This document shows positions 58,606-64,000 of a stretch of DNA of 64,000 bases, in pieces. This DNA comes from Corynebacterium jeikeium (lineage in GTDB: Bacteria > Actinomycetota > Actinomycetes > Mycobacteriales > Mycobacteriaceae). The position numbers and the translations under genes were made by a program. The first letter of the stretch is position 1; every line of letters starts with the position of its first letter. Below the pieces are notes generated by a model. That model saw only the letters and a program-made list of their open reading frames with translations, was not told the DNA's origin and ran no database searches. The stretch is taken from assembly GCF_028609885.1 (NCBI RefSeq), contig NZ_CP063195.1, positions 1,612,001-1,676,000 of the forward strand, given 5' to 3'.

Positions 58606-61600
58606 GTGTTCAGAGTCATCCAAGAATCCGCCCGGCGCCACCGATGGTTATTCACTGCCGTAGTGGTTTTCACCGTGCTCTTACCCGCCATTGAGCTGCT
58701 GTTACCGCTGCTCGCAGGCGCTTCTGTGGATGGCAGCACGCACGCGATTGGGTTACTAGTACTAGCTGCTTGCGCGCGTTTCATAACGCAGGCGTTGCGG
58801 CGTTTCCTGTCTGGCACTTTTAGTGTGCGTACTCAACACAGCCTGCGTACCCGGATGTTTGAGGCAATCCAGTCGGTCGATGAGGGCACAGCCCGATCTT
58901 TCGGCACCGGCCAGGTTATCTCGCGCACCATTACTGACCTGACAAAGGTACAAGGCATGGTGGCAATGCTCCCGCTGATGGCTTCCAGCATGCTGGAGCT
59001 GGTGCTGATCTTCGCCGTGGTGCTGTGGATTTCCCCACCAATCGCCGGGATAATCGCGCTGCAAATCCCGCTGCTTTTCGTCGTGGCTTATGCCTCGCGT
59101 AAGAAACTGTATGCCCCGTCCCTGGCTTCGCAGCGCCAAGCGGCAGTAGTTGCGGAGCAGGTTGATCGCACGGTTTCAGGTGTGCAGGTGATGAAGAGCT
59201 TCGCCCAGGAGCCGCGCGAAATTGGTCGCTACCGGCTAGAATCCGCCCGGCAGTACGGCATTAACATGCATGTGGGCAAACTCAGCGCGATCTTCCAGCC
59301 CGCCCTTTCCGCACTGCCAAATGTGGCACTGGTGGCGGCTATTGCCCTAGGAGGCTGGCTGGCCATGCGTGGAGCGATCAGCGTTGGAGACTTCTTGGCG
59401 GTCTCCACATACATCACGATGCTTGCTCGGCTTACTCGCATGGCGGCTGGGACGCTGGTCAATATACACGTCACCCAACCGTGTGCAGACCGTATTCTCG
59501 AAATTATTGACGCCCCGCCGCGCCCCACCGGAACCACTCCTGTGCGCGCCCCCATGGGGTTTGTCGGCAGCGTGCCGATCGCACCGGGACAACCTCCGGT
59601 TCGGCTGAGCATCACGCCATCGAGCACGACGATTGTAGAAGGCCCGGTGGCTTCGGGAAAGACTCGCCTGGCGCATGCCTTAGCCGGCTTGAACACCCAG
59701 GATGCGGTGGACATCCGAGTAATGAGCACCACAGACGGCATGCCGATTCCTCTATTGGAGGTGCAAGAGGCCGACCGTCCAGCACTGGTGATGGACGAAG
59801 CATTCCTCTACTCCGGAACGATCCGGGAGAATATCCTGCTCGGCTATTCAGCCACTGAAGCGGAGGTCTGGGAGGCTGCCCGGCTGGCCTGTGCAGATCA
59901 GTTCATTCGGGAGGCTGGCGGACTGGATACCGTCGTAGGCGAGCGCGGCATCACGCTTTCCGGCGGGCAGCGCCAGCGCATCGCCATCGCGCGCGTACTG
60001 CTACGCACCCCGCACACAATTATTTTTGATGACGCCACCTCGGCCATCGATCAGGCCACCGAGTCCCAGATCCTGGCTAACCTCCGTACCGCGGTGTCCC
60101 ACCCCACGGTGATTTACATCAGCCACCGCGCGGACGGCGGCTTCCGCGATCCGGACCAGACGATTTCCCTACCCGCGGCGCGACCGATGGCACTGCCTGA
60201 AGAAACCCCAGCCGCAGCCGAGACCTCTAATTCCTCCGATCCTGCGAACTATTCTGCCGCGGAGCCTCGCATCGCAGATCTTGACGACTGCGGGGGCTTC
60301 CGCCTTCGCACCCTGTTTGCCATGGTCCCGGGACTCATCGCAGCGGTGGTCGTCACGCTATTCCTATCTTCCGCCGCCGACATCGCCCTGCCCACGTTTA
60401 TCCGCCACGCTATCGACGGCGGAGTCGCAGAGAATGACATTGGAGCGCTGTGGGTAACCTGCGGATCCGCCCTAATGGTGGTCGCACTCTCCTGGGGCGC
60501 ACAGGTCGCTAACACCGTACTCACCACGCTGACTGGTGAACGTCTGATTTTTACGCTGCGCAACCGGCTGTTTCGACATATCACGGGAATGGATCTTTTG
60601 TGGTTCCACAGCCAGTCGAGCGGCAGGATCATGACTCGCCTGACGACCGATATCGACTCTCTTTCCAACTTCCTGCAATCTGGGCTTTCCCAGACAATCG
60701 TGTCGACCTCCCTGGCTCTTGGCATCCTCGGCATGCTCATCAGCACTGATCTCACGCTCGCTGGAATCGTCGCGCTGTTCCTCCCTGTGATCGTGGTGGT
60801 GACAGTGGTGTTCCGCATAATCTCCCGCCGCCTCTACACCCGGGCAAGAAGTCAGATTAGCCAGGTCAATGCCACGTTCCAGGAAGCTCTCATGGGGCTC
60901 CCCACAGGCCAAGCCTTTGGCTACGGCACGGCACTGCAGACCCGCCTAGAAAACGAGTCGCGAGAATACCTCCGCCTGCGCATTCGCTCTCAAACTGCGG
61001 TAAGCCTGTACTTTCCCGGCATAAACCTGCTCACACAACTCGCACAGGCCGCGATACTTAGTGCCGGTGGAACTCTCGTGGCCAATGGCCAGACCACCGA
61101 AGGCGCGCTGGTTGCATTCAGCCTCTACCTGACGATGCTTTTTGGGCCGATCCAACAGCTTTCCCAGGTGTTCGATCAGTTCCAGCAAGCCAGCGTGAGC
61201 GTCTCCCGGATACGCGAACTGCTTAACGAACGCCCTGCCGTCACCGCGCCTACCAACGCAGCTGTACCAGCCTTCGTGAAACGCCCGGAGATTCGGTGTG
61301 AGGGCGTCGTATATAAATACAGAACCATAAATCCCTGCGAACACAGCGGACACAGCGAACACGCCGAAGCTCCCCTAGACATCGACCACACCTTCCGCGG
61401 TACCACGGCGGTAGTCGGTGCAACGGGCGCAGGCAAAACCACCTTGCTACGGCTAATAAACCGGTTCATGGATCCCACGGAAGGGACTGTGCGAGCGGAC
61501 GGAACAGATATCCAAGCTTTCGACGTGCGCGGATGGCGGCGCTGCATCGGTACTGTGCCGCAGGAACCCCATATGTTCGCCGGAACCGTAGCAGAGAACA

Positions 61601-62058
61601 TCGCCTACGGAGCAGACGACGGAAGCCAACCGAACCTGGCAGAAGTGAAGGCGGCGGTCGGGCGAATCGGCGGCGAGAAAATCCTGCAGACAATCCCCGG
61701 CGGGCTCAGCGCCCGCATCTCCCCCGAAGCGAGGACTTTATCATCCGGCCAAAAACACATGATCGCGCTAGCAAGGGCGGAATACATTCAGCCAGCGGTC
61801 ATGTTGTTGGACGAAGCGACGGCCAATATCAGTGACGACGAAGAGGCTCAGATCGTCGAAGCGATCAACCGAGTGACTCGGAACCGCACTGCACTCATCG
61901 TCGCGCACAGACTACGCACCGCCGCCCGGGCCGACACGATCGTCGTGATGGACCACGGAAGGATCGTCGAAATTGGCGAACATAACAACCTACTACAAAA
62001 CGGCGGATTATATGCCGAATTGTGGAATGCCGCCCCAAGGCCAACAACGGGTTTGTAG
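58606..62058 (+). CDS. single-chain asymmetric ABC exporter (TMD-NBD-TMD-NBD)
   Basis: The protein has 1150 residues: two exporter halves fused in one chain. Half 1 has ~six helices, Walker A GPVASGKT (346-353), a Q-loop Asp397 where Gln is usual, signature LSGGQ (451-455), and Walker B IIFDDAT with Asp476 replacing the catalytic Glu. Half 2 has Walker A GATGAGKT (938-945), Q986, signature LSSGQ (1045-1049), and Glu1070 in LLDEAT. Thus one ATP site uses a Walker B without the catalytic base, as in heterodimeric exporters such as TM287/288. The substrate is unknown; multidrug or lipid export is the usual annotation. The start is GTG, leaderless. Confidence 0.9.
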   Translation: MFRVIQESARRHRWLFTAVVVFTVLLPAIELLLPLLAGASVDGSTHAIGLLVLAACARFITQALRRFLSGTFSVRTQHSLRTRMFEAIQSVDEGTARSFGTGQVISRTITDLTKVQGMVAMLPLMASSMLELVLIFAVVLWISPPIAGIIALQIPLLFVVAYASRKKLYAPSLASQRQAAVVAEQVDRTVSGVQVMKSFAQEPREIGRYRLESARQYGINMHVGKLSAIFQPALSALPNVALVAAIALGGWLAMRGAISVGDFLAVSTYITMLARLTRMAAGTLVNIHVTQPCADRILEIIDAPPRPTGTTPVRAPMGFVGSVPIAPGQPPVRLSITPSSTTIVEGPVASGKTRLAHALAGLNTQDAVDIRVMSTTDGMPIPLLEVQEADRPALVMDEAFLYSGTIRENILLGYSATEAEVWEAARLACADQFIREAGGLDTVVGERGITLSGGQRQRIAIARVLLRTPHTIIFDDATSAIDQATESQILANLRTAVSHPTVIYISHRADGGFRDPDQTISLPAARPMALPEETPAAAETSNSSDPANYSAAEPRIADLDDCGGFRLRTLFAMVPGLIAAVVVTLFLSSAADIALPTFIRHAIDGGVAENDIGALWVTCGSALMVVALSWGAQVANTVLTTLTGERLIFTLRNRLFRHITGMDLLWFHSQSSGRIMTRLTTDIDSLSNFLQSGLSQTIVSTSLALGILGMLISTDLTLAGIVALFLPVIVVVTVVFRIISRRLYTRARSQISQVNATFQEALMGLPTGQAFGYGTALQTRLENESREYLRLRIRSQTAVSLYFPGINLLTQLAQAAILSAGGTLVANGQTTEGALVAFSLYLTMLFGPIQQLSQVFDQFQQASVSVSRIRELLNERPAVTAPTNAAVPAFVKRPEIRCEGVVYKYRTINPCEHSGHSEHAEAPLDIDHTFRGTTAVVGATGAGKTTLLRLINRFMDPTEGTVRADGTDIQAFDVRGWRRCIGTVPQEPHMFAGTVAENIAYGADDGSQPNLAEVKAAVGRIGGEKILQTIPGGLSARISPEARTLSSGQKHMIALARAEYIQPAVMLLDEATANISDDEEAQIVEAINRVTRNRTALIVAHRLRTAARADTIVVMDHGRIVEIGEHNNLLQNGGLYAELWNAAPRPTTGL

Positions 62059-62064
62059 TAGGGT
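62059..62064 (+). promoter_or_regulatory. -10 box of odhA
   Basis: TAGGGT directly follows the stop codon of the exporter gene. It leaves a ~40-base leader with a GAGGAC ribosome-binding site before the GTG start. Confidence 0.4.
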
Positions 62065-62111
62065 GGAACGACGAGACTTAGAGTCATAAAGGAAAGAGGC
62101 GAGGACCTGCT

Positions 62112-64000
62112 GTGAGCAGCGCAAATTTCGGTCAAAACGAGTGGCTGGTCGATTTGATGTACCAGCAGTACAAGGAAGACCCAAAGTCTGTCGACGCTGA
62201 ATGGCGCGACTACTTTGAGAAGAATTCCTCTCCGGTAAGTTCGTCGGGCAACACCCAGGCTGCCGCGGGCAACGGAGCACAGACGACCACGGGTGGCCAA
62301 CGCTCCACCAAGAACACCGTCACCCCCACCCGGGATACGACGGCGGGCGGTAAGCAGCCTAATGGCTCCAAGGGCCCTAAGAGCCCTAAGAGCTCTGCAT
62401 CCCAGAGCCAGGACAGCGTTAAGCCCACCCCGAAGCGCACCCCTCCGCCTGCTCCGAAGCAGCCGGTCGAGGCGCCGGAGCCTGGCGAGTCCCCCATTAA
62501 GGGCGCCGCTAGGGCCGTAGTTAAGAACATGGACGCTTCCCTGGAAATCCCGACGGCTACATCCGTGCGCGATATGCCGGCGAAGCTGATGTTCGAAAAC
62601 CGTGCGATGGTCAACGAGACCCTGCGTGCGCGTGGCGGCGGCAAGATTAGCTTTACTCACATCATCGGTTACGCCCTGGTGCAGGCTGTCAAGGCTCACC
62701 CGGACATGAACAACTCCTACGAGGTTGTAGACGGCAAGCCGACCCTCGTCACGCCGGAGCACATCAACCTGGGTCTGGCCATCGACATGGTGGGCAAGAA
62801 CGGTCAGCGTTCCCTGGTGGTTGCCGCCATTAAGGAAGCCGAGAAAATGTCCTTCGGCGAGTTCGTCGAAAAGTATGAGGACGTTGTTCACCGCGGCCGC
62901 GAAGGCAAGCTGACGATGGACGACTTCACCGGCGTGACCATCTCCCTGACCAACCCGGGTGGCATCGGCACCCGCCACTCCGTGCCGCGCCTGACCAAGG
63001 GCCAGGGCGCCATCATCGGCGTGGGCTCCATGGATTACCCCGCCGAGTTCGCAGGCGCATCCGAGGATCGTCTGGGAGAGATGGGCATCGGCAAGCTGGT
63101 GACCATCACCTCCACCTACGACCACCGCATCATCCAGGGTGCAGAGTCCGGCGAGTTCCTGCGCACCATGAGCCGCCTGCTGATCAACGACGAATTCTGG
63201 GACGAGATCTTCCACGCCATGCGCGTGCCCTACGCCCCCACCCGTTGGAGCCAGGACCTGCCGAATATCGGCGTAGACAAGTCCACCCGCGTGATGCAGC
63301 TGATCGAGGCTTACCGCTCCCGCGGCCACCTGATCGCCAACGTCAACCCGCTGCAGTGGACGCAGCCGGGTCTGCCTATCCCGGACCACTCCGACCTGGA
63401 CATCGAGTCCCACGGCCTGACCCTCTGGGACTTCGACCGTACCTTCCACGTCGGTGGTTTCGCTGGCCGCGAGACCATGACGCTGCGTGAGGTTCTTGCT
63501 CACCTGCGCAAGGCCTACACCCTGAAGGTCGGCTCGGAATACACCCACATTCTGGACGCCGAAGAGCGCAACTGGCTGCAGGAGCGCATCGAAGCCGGCC
63601 AGGAGGGATTCACCCCTGCTGAGCAGAAGTACATCCTGCAGAAGCTGAACTCTGCCGAGGCTTTCGAGAACTTCCTGCAGACCAAGTACGTCGGCCAGAA
63701 GCGCTTCTCTCTGGAGGGCGCTGAGACCCTAATCCCGATGATGGATGCCGCCATCGACCGCGCTGCCGATGCAGCTCTAGATGAGGTCATCATCGGTATG
63801 CCGCACCGTGGCCGTCTCAACGTTCTGGCCAACATTGTGGGCAAGCCCTACGCACAGATCTTCACCGAGTTTGAGGGCAACATCGACCCGGGTGCCGCTG
63901 GTGGTTCCGGCGACGTGAAGTACCACCTGGGTCAGCAGGGCCACTACCACCAGATGTTCGGCGACAATGAGATCGACGTCTACCTGGCCGCGAACCCCTC
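62112..64000 (+). CDS. odhA: 2-oxoglutarate dehydrogenase E1/acyltransferase fusion (5' part; cut by window end)
   Basis: This is the first ~629 residues of the actinobacterial OdhA/Kgd. It begins [35 protein letters not shown], then has a Thr/Pro/Lys-rich linker (~40-120). The E2-like acyltransferase domain follows ([32 protein letters not shown], ending [16 protein letters not shown]), and then the E1 domain start ([28 protein letters not shown], with ThDP site residues). The start is GTG with GAGGAC nine bases upstream. It is a TCA-cycle enzyme, working with the E3 and the pyruvate dehydrogenase E2 in this lineage. The 3' part is beyond the window. Confidence 0.96.
   Translation, partial: MSSANFGQNEWLVDLMYQQYKEDPKSVDAEWRDYFEKNSSPVSSSGNTQAAAGNGAQTTTGGQRSTKNTVTPTRDTTAGGKQPNGSKGPKSPKSSASQSQDSVKPTPKRTPPPAPKQPVEAPEPGESPIKGAARAVVKNMDASLEIPTATSVRDMPAKLMFENRAMVNETLRARGGGKISFTHIIGYALVQAVKAHPDMNNSYEVVDGKPTLVTPEHINLGLAIDMVGKNGQRSLVVAAIKEAEKMSFGEFVEKYEDVVHRGREGKLTMDDFTGVTISLTNPGGIGTRHSVPRLTKGQGAIIGVGSMDYPAEFAGASEDRLGEMGIGKLVTITSTYDHRIIQGAESGEFLRTMSRLLINDEFWDEIFHAMRVPYAPTRWSQDLPNIGVDKSTRVMQLIEAYRSRGHLIANVNPLQWTQPGLPIPDHSDLDIESHGLTLWDFDRTFHVGGFAGRETMTLREVLAHLRKAYTLKVGSEYTHILDAEERNWLQERIEAGQEGFTPAEQKYILQKLNSAEAFENFLQTKYVGQKRFSLEGAETLIPMMDAAIDRAADAALDEVIIGMPHRGRLNVLANIVGKPYAQIFTEFEGNIDPGAAGGSGDVKYHLGQQGHYHQMFGDNEIDVYLAANP

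Noticed and set aside
61848..63548. Minus-strand open frame (~566 codons) opposite odhA
   Set aside because: It is antisense to the clearly coding OdhA N-terminus and the end of the exporter; no domains are present.
62112..64000. OdhA E2-E1 fusion as a novel protein
   Set aside because: The acyltransferase-dehydrogenase fusion is established for actinobacterial OdhA/Kgd.

Overview
The window is a high-GC actinobacterial chromosome segment, almost certainly Corynebacterium. The supporting signs are a 2-oxoglutarate dehydrogenase with a fused acyltransferase domain, NucS, a DUF2550 gene behind the ATP synthase operon, GlgE/GlgB, Rho with a large Asn/Arg insert, and many -10 elements placed only 6-9 bases before a start codon. 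A lipophilic species of the C. jeikeium type is a plausible inference from GC content and gene order, but it is not proven here. Most of the window looks like vertically inherited core genome. I see no prophage, insertion sequence, integrase or CRISPR array.

Layout. 1-3113: end of mnmA, a cysteine desulfurase, a tiny membrane protein and an Orc1-like AAA ATPase. 3204-8144 (minus): etfBA, a THUMP-like methyltransferase, a NUDIX hydrolase and a lone ABC ATPase. 8259-12430 (plus): glgE-glgB, alpha-glucan synthesis from maltose-1-phosphate. 12437-14770 (minus): a thioredoxin/TPR protein, nucS and a DUF2550 protein. 14874-22063 (minus): the complete F-type ATP synthase operon atpBEFHAGDC. Further minus genes run up to 28645: an AtpI-like membrane protein, wecA, tsaC, prmC, prfA and rho. 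The last four serve translation fidelity, termination of translation and termination of transcription. 28936-31429 (plus): an acyl-CoA ligase and a DedA protein. 31439-38108 (minus): thrB, thrC, hom, lysA, argS (aspartate-family amino acids and arginyl-tRNA). Then come tRNA-Arg(CCG) and two divergent lipoproteins.

39601-47745 is a tight four-gene minus-strand operon: SNF2 helicase, SWIM zinc-finger protein, Mre11/SbcD-like phosphoesterase and SbcC/YhaN-like coiled-coil ATPase. It is the best candidate in the window for a poorly described DNA-processing system. Next are putP, an anchored HNH nuclease, a small membrane protein, a DEAD-box helicase, an FAD oxidoreductase, two uncharacterised genes, a type-B carboxylesterase, an EcsC-family protein, a single-chain asymmetric ABC exporter and the 5' part of odhA, cut by the window edge.

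Two genome-scale patterns stand out. One is a set of about thirteen TANNNT boxes sitting 6-9 bases before start codons (leaderless mRNAs). The other is a dispersed T-rich/TGACGCC motif with 23 exact cores on both strands, including intergenic and antisense copies.
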